Positions 20,370 through 31,730 of a DNA stretch of 64,000 bases are shown piece after piece. A model generated the notes under the pieces. The model ran no database searches, was not told the origin of the DNA, and saw only the letters and a program-made list of their open reading frames with translations. How positions within the stretch are numbered: the stretch's first letter is position 1; every line of letters starts with the position of its first letter. The position numbers and the translations under genes are program-made. Source of the DNA: Aurelia coerulea (lineage: Eukaryota > Cnidaria > Scyphozoa > Semaeostomeae > Ulmaridae); assembly GCA_039566865.1 (NCBI GenBank), contig CM076948.1:12225001-12289000 (forward strand). Direction: 5' to 3'.

Positions 20370-21075
20370 ACATTCCATTTATAAAATCTATCAGGTTGCC
20401 TGTCAGAATGTTATTACCACTGTAGTTTAGGTGGAGACCCCATTTTTCAAAATGATCCTCTTCAATGTTTTTATGGTCCAGAAATTTTATTCTTGTATCT
20501 TCAAGTTTTCTTAAAACCAAGCGATTTGTTTCAATCCGCTTTCTCTCCAAATCTACAGAATCAGCTCTTGTTATTATACTTGAAACTGAAACATTTCGTA
20601 CCTTGGTTTGCGCACCTTTGCTAATTCGACCAATTTGTTTGCTATCATCTCTAGACTATCCGATTTCAAGTTATTTGTGCCACTGAGAATTATGATGCCA
20701 TCAATCAGGTTTCGACTGTAGAGTTGGCTCTATGTACGACTGCATATGATCAAGGGTTGCCCCAGGAAAGGTTTTGATGTGAATCCTAACATGGGGGGCT
20801 TCACGGTTAACATCTTGTTTCCTTACTTTCTTGCGCATGAAATCACCAATGACTGGTATTGTAGACTTTCTCGGGAAATTTCTGTCTCTTTTCTCCCATT
20901 GACCGTACATATTTTCAGCGTTCTGTTTTCGCTGAGTTTCTTGTGTCCTTTGAGGACTGTGCACCCTTTGCTGTCTAGTTTCCCTTGGTTGTCTGGTGCG
21001 TCCTCTGTAATTCATTGAAATTCTGTTTGGACTTTTGACTGCTTGAGCGTACGAGGCTATTCCAGGGACGAACAT
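20370..21075 (-). pseudogene. Family B ORF1 with SGNH-esterase-like domain
   Basis: From 21075 the frame reads a basic, Gln/Arg-rich stretch (TRQPRETRQQRVHSPQRTQE) then STIPVIGDFMRKKVRKQDVN, VRIHIKTFPGATLDHMQSYI; in the next frame I-I-I-L-S-G-T-N-N-L follows, and the frame ending at 20368 has GLHLNYSGNNILTGNLIDFI. G-D-S (here G-D-F), FPGAT and G-T-N-x-L are blocks of the SGNH/GDSL fold found as an esterase domain in ORF1 of many CR1/L2 LINEs. The nucleophile Ser is Phe in this copy and frames shift near 20700. Confidence 0.7.
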
Positions 21076-21490
21076 CTTCTTCGGTATCCAAGCTCTCTAA
21101 ATCATTGCCATTACACGACCACCTCTCCTCTTACGATCTATGACTACTTAAAGGACCAATCTTCGTCTCTCTTGACCTTTGTATATGACATGGATTCTCA
21201 CTTTCAGATAGATCTTGACAAGGGGAACTCAAACTTGTCGTGGATTCTGAAAACTGCCACCGACTACCACTTGATTGGTTGCGGGAGTATGTCGACTCTC
21301 TGATTTTATTACTTATGCTGTTCTTTCGACTGTCCGAAATTCGACTGCAGCACTTGTTAGATCACCAAGGACACAGATCCATTGTCCTTACCAGCCAGGG
21401 TCTCCTTGGTTCTGCAACAGATACTTTAGCTGAGATGAAGATTTATCTATTCTGAAGCTGTAAGGAAAATCTCTTTCTCAAGCTGGTTTC
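21076..21490 (-). other. Probable 5' part of family B ORF1
   Basis: The minus strand is Ser-rich in several partly open frames (for example RESTYSRNQSSGSRWQF), consistent with the low-complexity N-terminal part of LINE ORF1. No promoter or unambiguous start is visible before the mariner-like element at 21503. Confidence 0.35.
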
Positions 21491-21662
21491 TTTGTTAATT
21501 TATACTGGGTGACCCAGGAAAAAGTGACCCAACGTGGGCTGCTTTAGAAAAAAAGTACGTGGCTGATGGAACTGCTTCAAACGTTGTTCTGTCGCCAAAA
21601 GACCAGCCTACATTATGAGTACTTTTTGGACTTTTTTCGGCACTGTAAATTTCCCGAATTAA

Positions 21663-22798
21663 GGTAACTCTGCTTTCCGCTCTAGTGCACAGCGAGAAGC
21701 CGTTTCGCAAAACCGCTCTCCTCAGAAAACAATTAATTTCTCCAATATTATTCGGCCTATCGAAAAGCGTTAAAAAGGATGTTGTTCTGTATAATCCGGG
21801 CAATCGAAAGATGTATAAATCGCAATGTTTCCGTCAATCTTGGTTTTGGATATCCTTGTTCAAATCTTTTTGCTAATTTCAGAAAAGTGGATTTATCTCC
21901 AAAACTACTCGAAAAATGTTCGATTTTTTCTCGTTCTATCTTTAGCTAGGTTGTTGATCTACAACTTTGCCAAGTCTGATTGAAAAAGCTAGGCTAGATT
22001 TCCTGCAATCGAATTTCATATTGCTGTTTACTTTTCGACAGCTAAATGGAGAAACCTTGGTCAACAGATTACCATGCTATGAAACACGCTTGCTAAAGCT
22101 CAGGCTGGAAATATCTTTCAGAAATTTTTCCATTGGCAAACGAATGGACGTCATCTTCTGGGAATACCATACGCAAGTCTCAAAAGACATCCTTAGTGCG
22201 CTTGTAAAAGTATCATTTGCATCTATTGATTAAAAATTACTGATCTTTACCAGCAACTTCACGAAAGCATGCTTTGGGTGTCTTTCGAGACTTTCGTAAG
22301 CATTCATAAATTATCAGTTTCTTGAGCATAGATCTCAGATCAAGAACTAAATTTTTTGCAAAAACATTCTACGGGCATTCAAATCATTCTGCATGTGCTA
22401 AACTGTTGACCCCCTCAATGTCGAAAAGTAAACAAAAATATATAATTCGATTGCAGGAAATCTAGCCTAGCTTTATCAATCAGACTTGGCAAAGTTGTAG
22501 ATCAACTACCTACCTAGCTAAAGATGGAACGAAAAAAATCGAATCTTTTTCGAGTAGTTTTGGAGGTAAATCCACTTTTCTGAAATCAGTAAAAGATTTG
22601 AGCAAGGATTTGCGAAGCCAGGGTCGACGGAAACACTGCGATTTATACATCTTTCGATTGCCCAGATTATACAGAACAACATCATTTTTACCGCTTTTCG
22701 ATAGGCCGAATGATATTGGAGAAATTAACTGTTTTTTCAGGAGACTGGTTTTGCGAAACGGCATCTCGCTGTGCACTAGAGCGGAAAGCAGAGTTACC
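21663..22798. mobile_element. Foldback MITE with TTAA target
   Basis: A 1136 bp palindrome: arms 21663-22040 and 22425-22798 around a loop. It starts GGTAACTCTGCTTTCCGC and ends with the inverse, flanked by TTAA at 21659-21662 and 22799-22802. ORFs on opposite strands at 21495-21803 and 22598-22813 are mirror images produced by the arms. TTAA duplication suggests a piggyBac or Kolobok relative, but the ends do not start with CCC. Confidence 0.8.
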
Positions 22799-23636
22799 TT
22801 AAAGTGCCACTAAACCTTTTGGAGACTTTGGCTTATTTGAAAGATCAATCATCGAGCATCTTCGGACAATCGTTTTTTTTTTGATTTTGCGAAAGGGGTT
22901 CGCCGCTATGGGGGGTTTTACAACACCCACTCGTGGTCCACGACCTGGTTTTTAGAGTGCTGGGGACTAGTCAGCATCCGACGTCATACCGGGAACCTCG
23001 CTTTCATTGTTTGACTGTTCACACAATGAGTTTGGTCAGTTCAGTCAAAGAAGAAGGAATTGAAAGAGGAATCGTGCGCTGTGTTTGTTCTTTTATCTTG
23101 GCATCCAGGGAGCGATGGTGGCTCTTCACAAAGCTAGTATTCTCTTACATTTACACTGAAGCTTACGATATGGAAGTCGAAGAAGTTGAGAGTGCGAGAG
23201 CAGCACCAACGGCCGCTGTTAGGCCCAAAAGACAGCGATGACAATCCTGAAATTATTATCGATTGAACAGCGAACAAACTTTCCAAAATGAGAAACTGCT
23301 TTATTGCTCTTTTCGACGAATTATTTGATCAGAATTATGGTAAGTAATATTTCCTTCGATATCAGCTGTCTGTACGTGTAATTTTAGGATAAATCGATTA
23401 GATTTACAATCATAACAAACATCGATGTCGGCCCTGGCCTGTGTGCATAAGGCCAGAATGAGCCCATATCAGTAGGTAAAATTATATTACTTGCCAAGGG
23501 ATGAGACTTTCCAAAAGAAATTACAGCATTTACAGAAATATTTGAACAGGAAGGTTTGGTATGAAAAGCCAAAGATGAATGATACCAGGGTCAACATTTA
23601 TTCATTGAATTACCAGACAGCACAGGTTAGCTCCCA

Positions 23637-23776
23637 AATTTTGTCTAGATTAGATTAGGCCAACCACCCATAGCAATGTTTGTGATACAAACAATTCCTG
23701 TAGTTTTTAGCGGAAACTAGAACTGTTTGTATCACAAACATTTTTGTGGTTGGCCTATTCTAATCTAGACAAAATT
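23637..23776. repeat. 140 bp hairpin MITE
   Basis: AATTTTGTCTAGATTAGATT at the left pairs with the inverse at the right end; the inner part GTTTGTGATACAAAC is also mirrored. It sits inside the 22803-26494 element. No coding capacity. Confidence 0.65.
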
Positions 23777-23779
23777 ACC

Positions 23780-26250
23780 CGTTACTTTTATACTAATTTT
23801 CCCCTTAAACTGTGCTGACAGATAGCCAGTCTGTTTACTTTGTCCAGAATGTTTCAGGAAGCCAGAAATTACAGTTTCATATCCAGGCATGCCCTTGGAG
23901 AGCATGCCTTTCTTTCCCTTTCATATAAATTTTTTGCCAATTTTTGGTCTGGCAGACAGAGATGTTGGTTATGAAATCATGTGTGAAATGAAGTGTGAAC
24001 TGAACTAATTTTTGTTATTGGCCTATGCTCTTTCATTTGGGAAACCTTGCAGCTAGGGTGATCAACTGATGCTAGAATGTCATACAAAGTTTGCCAGAGT
24101 TATTAAATCATTTATTTGCAGAAAATCCTTCACAAGCTATAATCGAAACTCGCTTTATTTGATATACTGTGGCAAATGTGGGAAAATGTTTGTTGGATAG
24201 CTTGGAGGATGCCAAGAAGTGTTGATGCTGCACAGAAATGGATGGCTGTATGCTAATTAGGTGTAGTTTGACTTATGCTCTTGTAAATTGGAATGTTTAA
24301 TTTTTGCAGGTGAACCTCCAAGGAGAGTGTCCTGTTTTCTTTCAAAACCTTGCTCATCAAAGGAATTTCCAAGAGATGTCCCAATCAATCATCTATCAGT
24401 GCAATTGAAATATGTCCATGTTGATTTTCCTGATTGCTGGTAGAAAGAACCTTCAAAGTGAACATTCTTGATTGTGGAAGAGAACTATTTTTTTGCAAAG
24501 ATGACACAATAAATCCAATGTTGATTCCCAAAGGAACTTTTGAGAATAGATTAACTGTTGTGTATTTTTACGGTATATGGTACAATTTGTTGCTAGAAAG
24601 CCCCTAGAAAGGAATTTCCTGGCATGAAAAGAAAACCTCATGGTACGATTTGTTCCTATGAACTTGAGAAAAAACTCTGCCAGATTGCCCATAATGTAAA
24701 TAAATTGACAGACAAACCTGCAAGATCTATCAATAGACATAAGAATTTCCCATAAAATGCCAGGTTTGAAAGAAGAATGTTTGCAGTTTTTATTCAAGAA
24801 ACTCATTTAGAATGGGCTACAGGATGGCCAAGAATTCAAAAAAATCTGCATAGAATCACAAATAAACCTGGAAATCCAAATTTGTCAAGAATGCTAACCA
24901 TAGAAACAACTAGTACAATTCTTGAACTCTAAATACAGGAAACAAGTTTATCCTGGCCTAAGTTTCTTACATAGTACAACTTGATTTTAGACAAAACTTT
25001 GTGAAAATAAGAGTTTGCTACTGCATAAGTGTCTCAAATCCCTTCAGCAATGTGCGTTACCACCATCTTATCCTCTTTTGACATGCAATGTATGATATAG
25101 TCTAAAGATACAATGTCATTTCTGTATGTCTTTTCTTTTATATGCCTCCAAACACATACTGGTTTGTGTCTCCTTGTATTTGACTGATGGATCTACAACA
25201 AAGATAGCATCTTGTAATACAACTCTAAATCACCTTGTGAGATACCTTTGTTTCAGTTTTGTTATGAAAAGGAAACCCATTTTTAAGGCAAATAAAGTTT
25301 CTTACGTGACAAATAAAACTACTTTCATACTTTCATTCAGAATTTCACAGTGCAGCAGTGCAAGCAATAAATTTCAAAATCAGTATCATAAGAAATACAA
25401 CAAGACTAAGTGAAGTTGTATCAGAAGCTCTAAATTTAAAAGAAGATTTTCTCAAAATAAATAAACAAGCATTTATGCGCATCACAAGTGATGCACAATC
25501 AAAACACTCTGTGGTGAATTAAGTCAATCGGCATAACTGAAATCCAACGCCAGGTCTTGTGTGGCATTTGTCCCTCTTCACGAGTCTTCCCAGAGCGAAG
25601 TATCTACGGTCGATAGTGTGGAAAATTGTGCCGCTTGGCGTTGCCTTGTGCCAAGAAATTTCTTATTCCGAAGGAAGCAAAGTTTGCTTGATCAGAATAA
25701 CATTATCGGCGGTTATCAAGAACAAAACTATGAGCTTTAAATCAAAATACCTGTGTCTCTACGAAGAAAAGTAAATGGCCTATGAAAATAATGATAAACA
25801 TGAGCTAAATATGCCTACCTTCTCGAAGCTCTCTGCTTGAAATGAAACGATATCTCCATCCTTCGTTGCCACCAAAAATGGGAAAGAAGCTGCTACCCTG
25901 TATTTATCTGTGGCCAAATCTTTTCAAGGATAAATACCATTCTTTCGTAACTGTCCAGCGTAAAAAGAGAGGAGCAGCAGTATTGCTGAGTTTGTTCCCC
26001 TATCGCCTTGCTTAGGCCTATTACCTAGTCGATCTTTCAACCTCAGTTCAGTTCGTGAAATTGTAGTTCTTCTGCCTTCTCTTTGCCTCCAATAGTTTAT
26101 CGTTATGAAAAGGAATACGTTGAAGTATTATTCCCACTTCACTGTCAGGCAAGTTACTGCAGTTGACTGCTCATGGACATTTTTTTCCGATTTTCTTTCT
26201 CCATAGCCATCCAAGAATCACACTCAGTTTGCAGCGTGTTTCTGTCCTTG
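23780..26250. other. Interior of the TTAA element, largely unassigned
   Basis: AT-rich DNA with scattered short open frames. Around 24140-24240 one frame reads LIYCGKCGKMFVG, vaguely like a GIY-YIG zinc motif of Penelope elements, but the rest does not support it. No catalytic transposase motif is seen on either strand. Confidence 0.35.
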
Positions 26251-27564
26251 CCATTGTGAATGTGATTGCGTCATTCCCGGTATGACATCAGAGGCGCCTC
26301 GCCCGAGATCTCTTAACAATCGTAGATTGCCCGGTCGTGGACCAAAATTGATTGCAAAATATGCTCAAAATCCGAACTTTGAGAACTCGTAGAAAAAAAA
26401 CTACTCATCGCATCTGAAAAATCTTTTTGCATTTGAAACCAGCTCGACGAGTTCTACTGAATAAGGAAAACTCCCCAAAAGGTTCAGTGGCACTTTAAGG
26501 ATTTTGAGAAAACGAGCAAGCTTGAAATCCACAAAAAATCGTCAAAACAGGGGTTCGATTTAAAGCCATTTCAGATCTTTAAAACAATGTGTTTCGTTTC
26601 AGCCTGGGAATAGGCAACTCAGTCAAAAGTTTCACGAACAAGTTTATGTTCCCGAGGTACCTCAGCTGAAAATTGGAGCTGAAAATAACTGTTCTTTCTA
26701 AACTTGTGGAATTTCAAAAGAATGCAACTTTCCACGCAAATCGAAATCTTCAAGAACTGCTTACAGAACAGCAGGAGTATCCTTGTCCCTTGATACAAGA
26801 ATATTGTAGGTATCTAGGGACTATAAACTTGCTCTGAAAACTTGACTAAGTTGCCTATTCCCAGGCTGAAATGAAACGCGCTCCTCGTTGTTTGGGAGAT
26901 CTGAAAAGACTGCAAATCGATCCCCTGTTTTTGACGACTTTTTGAAGATTTCAAGTATGCCCCTTTTCTCATAATCTTTAATTTGGGAAATTTACCATGA
27001 TGACAAAAATTGCGAAAAACACCTATAGTGTAGGCTAGTCTTTTAGCGACAGACCAACGTTTGAAGCAGCCACTTACTTTTTCATAACAGATTGCGTTGG
27101 GTCACTTTTTTTGGGTCACCAGGTATAATGTGCTGTTATTAAACAATCTGTCTAACCAAGATGGGGGAATTTTGTATTTGCCATGCGCGAATCAGGACAG
27201 GGAGTCAAGGATATGAGAACTATGCGCCATCTTCAATTTTTCTTCTAGAATTATACGTTCATGCAGAGACAATTGGTGCAACCAGAAGTATTGCTTTATG
27301 CCATTTTCATTCAAACGTAGATAAAAGAAATCTCAAGAAAAGTTTTGTGATAAACAATATTCTTTTGTGATCAAAAACACAACTAAAACAAAAGGGGAAC
27401 ACAAAGACAGCGGAATGTCCACGGGGACTTCAGGAATTGTTATGACAGGGAGCTCTCCTGCAGAGGGCAGATTGCATTCAGTGATTACAGATACATTTTC
27501 TGCTAAATCTGAAATTATTAGGTACTGGCAAGTTTTACGGGAAGCAAGCTTAGTTATGCTTTAA

Positions 27565-28100
27565 AGCTCCCTGAAAATCTCATACTGTGGTATGGTGTAG
27601 TTTATTTTGTAGAATTATTTTTAATCAAGGTGTTTTTGGTAGGAATCGCGGCCTTGTTGCTGGGTGTTTCCCTTGCAGAATGCAGAACAGAACAGATTAT
27701 TTTTCTACCCTTAAAAATATTTTCCGAAACTAATGAAGTATACCAGGAGATAGCATAATTATTCCTTGAATCATTCTGAAAAAATCGTACTGTTACATGG
27801 TGTAGATTTTTTTGTAGAATTATTTTTAATCAAGGTGTTTTTTGGTCGGCAGTTGTTCGTTGTTCGTTGTTGGGTGTTTCCCCTTCGGAACGCAGATTGC
27901 AGTGAGTGATAACAGATAGCTTTTCGGCCCTTAAAAATATTTTCCGAAACAAATGAAATATACCAGGAGATAGCATAATACTTCCTTGAATCATTCTGAA
28001 AATTCCATACTGTTACATGGTATAGCTTTTTTTTGTAGAACTATTTTTAATCAAGATGTTTTTGGTATGGAGTTGTTCGTTGTTTGGTGTTCCTTCAGCG
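27565..28100. repeat. Tandem repeat, ~205-220 bp unit, 2.4 copies
   Basis: CTGAAAATCTCATACTGTGG near 27571 recurs as CTGAAAAAATCGTACTGTTA near 27776 and CTGAAAATTCCATACTGTTA near 27996. Each unit carries TTGTAGAATTATTTTTAATC and CCTTAAAAATATTTTCCGAA. Non-coding. Confidence 0.75.
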
Positions 28101-28701
28101 GAATGCATATGTAGAGATAGATAAACTTGGAAATATCGTAGGAAATATCATAAAATTCAACTTTTTCGTTGAAACTGACTTCTGCTTTCCATCTATGTTT
28201 GTTTCTTACATGTGAATTAGGCGATAGACAAAAATTGTACGTGACATAATTTTGTTGACTGAACTAGCTTCGAACATTCTGCACAAAAAGCCCATCATTA
28301 TATTTTCGCTGCGGAGCGCTTTGGTCAGCGGTATACAAAATTCCCTCATCTTTGTCTAACCAAGGCATTAGTTATTTGGTCTATAGTTGAACTGTCACGA
28401 AGAGACTCAAAATGCTATTCAAGCTCTAATGCAGACAGTTTCGTTTCAGTTCCCGTAGAAAAGTGAAGTTTACGTTGGTACACTTTCATTTCATTTCATT
28501 TTTAATTATTTATCCAGGGTAATACATTCAGTTTATATATAAGAAAACTGTTTTACAATGTGCCCTGCTAAAAAACAATAACATCTAACCTAATTACATG
28601 GTGTATCTGTGATATAAACTCTAAAATAAGAACAACGAAGAAAATCTCAATTTGAAGAGAAAAGAAAAATTGACCAAACACTGGTTTCGATGTAATAGTC
28701 C

Positions 28702-30132
28702 TTATCCGGGGATATATCTATGACTTTTCAAAAAGGTCTTGAGCCTGTTTTTAAAAATCGCCAGTGACGGGGCGGTTTTAATTTCGGGGCTCAATTGGTT
28801 CCAAACAGTCACTCCGCGATACGAAAAGCTTCGTTGCCCATTAGATGTTTTATAACGTGGAATCTCAAGATCTGTTTCCGTACTCCGTAGGACTCGGTTC
28901 CTACAATCAGACAGTTTGTGAAACATGTCCTGCATGTAAGGAGGAGCTAGTCCATGGAGCGATTTATAAACCATGGTAGCAGTTTCGAAATCAATCATTT
29001 CTTTTATATTTAGCCACCCAAGTTGAGAAATCAACGGCAGTGATGCTTTGTCAAAAGGACTGTTTGTAACGATGCGAGCAGCTCGATTCTGTATTTTTTG
29101 GAGCTTTCGTAGGACTGTATCGCCAGCGCAACCCCAGACTGAGCAACAATATCTGATGTGTGGTTCTACTTTGCCTAAATACATTTTCTGGACAGTCTCT
29201 AAAGACAGAAATTTTTTGGAATACTTCAGCATTCCTACTCCTCGTGAAATCTTACTGAGTGCGACAGTGATATGTTCTTTCCAACTTAGTTGGGAATCAA
29301 TTTGTACACCGAGATATTTCACATTACTTTTAAAGGCTATCCTATCCTCATTGATTTGAAAGTCGGAACTAGCCGTATCATCGTTTCGTCCAAGACGTCG
29401 CAATCGTACTCCAGAACCCAGAATCATGCTTTGAGTTTTGGCAACATTTAGAGAAAGTTTATTACCCTCTAACCATAAGCGAATGCTATCTAGATCAGTA
29501 TTTATGACTTGGGTCAAATCAGTAACAGATCTCGAGGAGTAAGAAATGCTCCTATCATCCGCATACATTGTGGCCATAGTTCTGTCCAAGGCAAACGGCA
29601 AGTCATTAACGTATATAAAAAATAGGAGTGGACCAAGGCAAGAGCCCTGAGGTACTCCACATTTGATATCTTGTAGTTTAGAAACATGGCCGTTTACCTT
29701 GCAACATTCTTTTCGATTACTCACATATGATTTAAACCAATCGAGTTCCCTGCCAGCAACTCCATAATGACATAGCTTCCCAATCAGAATATCGTGATCA
29801 ACAGTGTCGAACGCTTTCTTCAAGTCAATGAATATTACCCCTGTATAGAGGCCTTTGTCAAAATTCATGTACCAATCATTGGTACATTTCAGCAAGCATG
29901 TTAGTACAGAGTGCAAAGCCCTGAAACCCGATTGGTCTGAGAAGAATAATTTGTTTGCAACGAAGTACTTATACATTTGATCAAAAATAATCTTCTCAAA
30001 CAAACGTGAGATAACAGGAAGTACAGAACTAGGCCTATAATTAGATCTATCTTCTATATTGCCATCCTTATAGATAGGCAAACCCTTGCAATCTTCCAGT
30101 TTTGTGGAAAAGTTCCTGATGCTAGTGACCAA
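28702..30132 (-). pseudogene. Family D RT and C-terminal domain, 476 codons
   Basis: From about 30090 the frame reads KDGNIEDRSNYRPSSVLPVI, LYTGVIFIDLKKAFDTVDHD, KCGVPQGSCLGPLLFFIYVN, and MYADDRSISYSSRSV (catalytic YADD intact). Then LWLEGNKLSLNVAKTQSMIL, KYLGVQIDSQLSWKEHI, HIRYCCSVWGCAGDTVLRKL, RAARIVTNSPFD and the tail YRGVTVWNQLSPEIKTAPSL. The frame is open throughout; the first 25 residues are in the wrong frame because of the shift. Family relatives: 55.2-57.7 kb and 58.9-59.6 kb. Confidence 0.9.
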
Positions 30133-30300
30133 TTAAATATATCACATAATACCGGCGCAAGAACAGGCATCCCAATCTTGAGAAAGAAACTTGAGATGCC
30201 ATCGACACCAAAGCCATTGGGTTTTTGAAATTTTGCCATCACCTTAACCAAATCGTCAGGGCTAATCAATCTAAATTCAAAACGCACAGAATCACTGTTA
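30054..30300 (-). pseudogene. Family D RT N-terminal fragment
   Basis: The frame encodes MAKFQKPNGFGVDGISSFFL, PVLAPVLCDIFNWSLASGTF and PQNWKIARV, the region before RT block 1 (K-S-x-G-x-D-G-I-S in relatives). It ends in the wrong frame at 30054, about 50 bp into the RT proper. Confidence 0.85.
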
Positions 30301-30304
30301 GCTG

Positions 30305-30865
30305 ACTAATCTCCATTCATAAGGGGATTAACTGTGTTTAACTTGTTCTTTGTGTTTTTCTTCTTGTGCTCTTGTGCTCCGAAATCATCGAAGCATTCTG
30401 CCACCATGGTAACAGAATTGATGTTTTTGTTATTGTACTGGAATGGCGACGCAACATTGTCTAGTATAGGTTGCAATGGTTGAAGTGTGTATAAAAGAAA
30501 TAACAAGGAGCGCAGCTTCTTTGCCTGCCTAAATCTAACAACAGTTTATCCTCGCTCAATCTCGGTGAATTTTGCATCAAACGCCCAGTTCTTTGCATGA
30601 AAATGTTCCCCAGCTTTTAAACTCCATACTCAATGCATTTGTCTTCATTTTCCTCCCCGAAATGATTTAGAACAACGCGAAACAAAACTTATCACTTTGG
30701 CAGTTTGAAATCTGCCGAAGATTGGTCCCACCATCGCGGGCAAGATAAAAGGCGCCGACGTTCGAAATTCATCAGATTCTCGACGAAAATCACGACGCTG
30801 ACCCCCAGATCTTCAGCGAACGTATTTGCTGCCAATAAGCCTCACGCTAGCAAACCTATACGCGT
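30305..30865. other. Unassigned sequence
   Basis: I see nothing of clear function. Short open frames on both strands lack family motifs. Confidence 0.4.
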
Positions 30866-30879
30866 AATAATGGTGGATG

Positions 30880-31308
30880 CGCGTAAAAGGGGCGGTATAT
30901 TATCGTAGATGTGGTGGATACGATTAGTAGGGGTGGTATATTATCTTGAATGTGGTGGATGCGATTAAAAGGGGGTGGGTTATTATCTTAAATGTGGTGG
31001 GATATTATCGTAAATGTGGTGGATACGCGTAGCAGGGGTGGGATATTATCTTAGATGTGGTGGATACGATTAAAAGGGGGTGGGTTATCATGTTAAATGT
31101 GGTGGATACGCGTAGCAGGGGTGGGGTATTATCTTGAATGTGGTGTATGCGATTAAAAGTGGGTGGGTTATTATCCTAATCGTGGTGGATACGCGTAGCA
31201 GGGGTGGGGTATTATCTTAAATGTGGTGGATACGATTAAAAGGGGGTGGGTTATTATCTTAATCGTCGTGGATACGCGTAGCAGGGGTGGAATATTATCA
31301 TAAATGTG
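30880..31308. repeat. Minisatellite, GTGGTGGATACG units
   Basis: Two alternating units of about 36 bp: GTGGTGGATACGCGTAGCAGGGGTGGG...TATTATC and GTGGTGGATACGATTAAAAG with GGGGTGGGTTATTATC. Roughly eleven units are seen. Three units recur in inverse orientation at 32305-32420. Confidence 0.8.
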
Positions 31309-31493
31309 GCGGCACTTGTCTTGAATAGATTTTGCAAGTAGACGAGAGTGTCATTGGATTGGGTCGAAAAGAATATAGAATCTAAATACTGCAGGACTGA
31401 ATTTGATTTTTTCCACGAAAACCGCCTCGTTGTTGTAAGGATCTTACCTCCTGGTCTGTATTCTTTTCATTTATAGGCAGGTTAGCATTCAAG

Positions 31494-31706
31494 GTGTTTA
31501 TGAAAAACCATAAATGTAAGATTATGGAAGTTCTGCAAGCTGCACAAGCTCCGAAAAAGAAAAAGTCGGAGAAGCAGAAGGGAAATGCCGATCAAAATGA
31601 ATCGAAGGCTAGAAAGAGGTTATCCTTGAATAGAAGAGGGTTGGAATCTAAATCGTATATTTTAGCCTTATTAGATGACTTTATAAGAAATCTTGAATCT
31701 GCATGA
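31494..31706 (+). CDS. Unrecognised basic ORF inside the minisatellite-armed element
   Basis: The 70-codon frame begins at GTGTTTATG (M-F-M-K or M-K) after CATTCAAG and reads KIMEVLQAAQAPKKKKSEKQ, DQNESKARKRLSLNRRGLES, YILALLDDFIRNLESA stop. The Lys-rich stretch resembles a nuclear localisation signal. I do not recognise the protein. It precedes another open frame at 31731. Confidence 0.3.
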   Translation: MFMKNHKCKIMEVLQAAQAPKKKKSEKQKGNADQNESKARKRLSLNRRGLESKSYILALLDDFIRNLESA

Positions 31707-31730
31707 CTCCTGAACATTATTTGTAGACTC

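Larger units (their letters stand above)
16950..21490 (-). mobile_element. Near full-length family B LINE (CR1/L2-like)
   Basis: This is the most complete LINE of the window, in minus orientation: ORF1 with SGNH-esterase-like domain (21075-20370), APE endonuclease (20234-about 19500), linker (to 18926), RT (18726-17818) and C-terminal domain (17768-17211), then about 250 bp of 3' UTR ending near 16950. The 5' side abuts the mariner-like element at 21503. The ORFs are interrupted by several frameshifts. Related fragments are at 34498-35240 and 52185-52850. Confidence 0.85.
22803..26494. mobile_element. TTAA-flanked TIR element, 3.7 kb
   Basis: It starts AGTGCCACTAAACCTTTTGG and ends CCAAAAGGTTCAGTGGCACT, flanked by TTAA at 22799-22802 (shared with the preceding foldback) and 26495-26498. 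The arms are imperfect over about 235 bp and both contain GTCATACCGGGAA. An ATG at 23169 opens MEVEEVESARAAPTAA, a short ORF ending at 23239. GTAAGT at 23340 follows a short open stretch that could be an exon. I find no recognisable transposase; a Kolobok relation is possible from the TTAA target only. Confidence 0.7.
21503..27126. mobile_element. Mariner-like foldback element with two nested insertions
   Basis: Ends TACTGGGTGACCC and GGGTCACCAGGTA, each flanked by TA (21501-21502, 27127-27128), as in Tc1/mariner elements. Without its insertions it is about 790 bp: left arm 21503-21662 plus 26499-26670, loop, right arm about 26800-27126. Homology between the arms continues across the TTAA at 21659/26495, which proves that 21663-26494 was added later. 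No transposase is encoded. It borders the 5' side of family B. Confidence 0.8.
28489..30300 (-). mobile_element. 5'-truncated L2-like LINE (family D)
   Basis: RT and C-terminal domain on the minus strand (30287-28702), then a 3' UTR with a stem-loop (CAGTTT...AAACTG inside CAGGG...CCCTG) and a (TGAAA)n tail at 28489-28505. The 5' end is lost near 30300, so ORF1 and endonuclease are missing. One frameshift near 30100 splits the RT. Confidence 0.85.

Noticed and set aside
21495..22813. Mirror ORFs at 21495-21803 (minus) and 22598-22813 (plus).
   Set aside because: Also a by-product of inverted arms, and the first crosses an element boundary.
24130..24240. GIY-YIG-like phrase LIYCGKCGKMFVG.
   Set aside because: Only one short phrase fits; a stop follows at once and the catalytic region is absent.
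30866..31310. Regular repeats as a CRISPR array.
   Set aside because: Units are contiguous minisatellite repeats without unique spacers, there are no cas genes, and the genome is eukaryotic.
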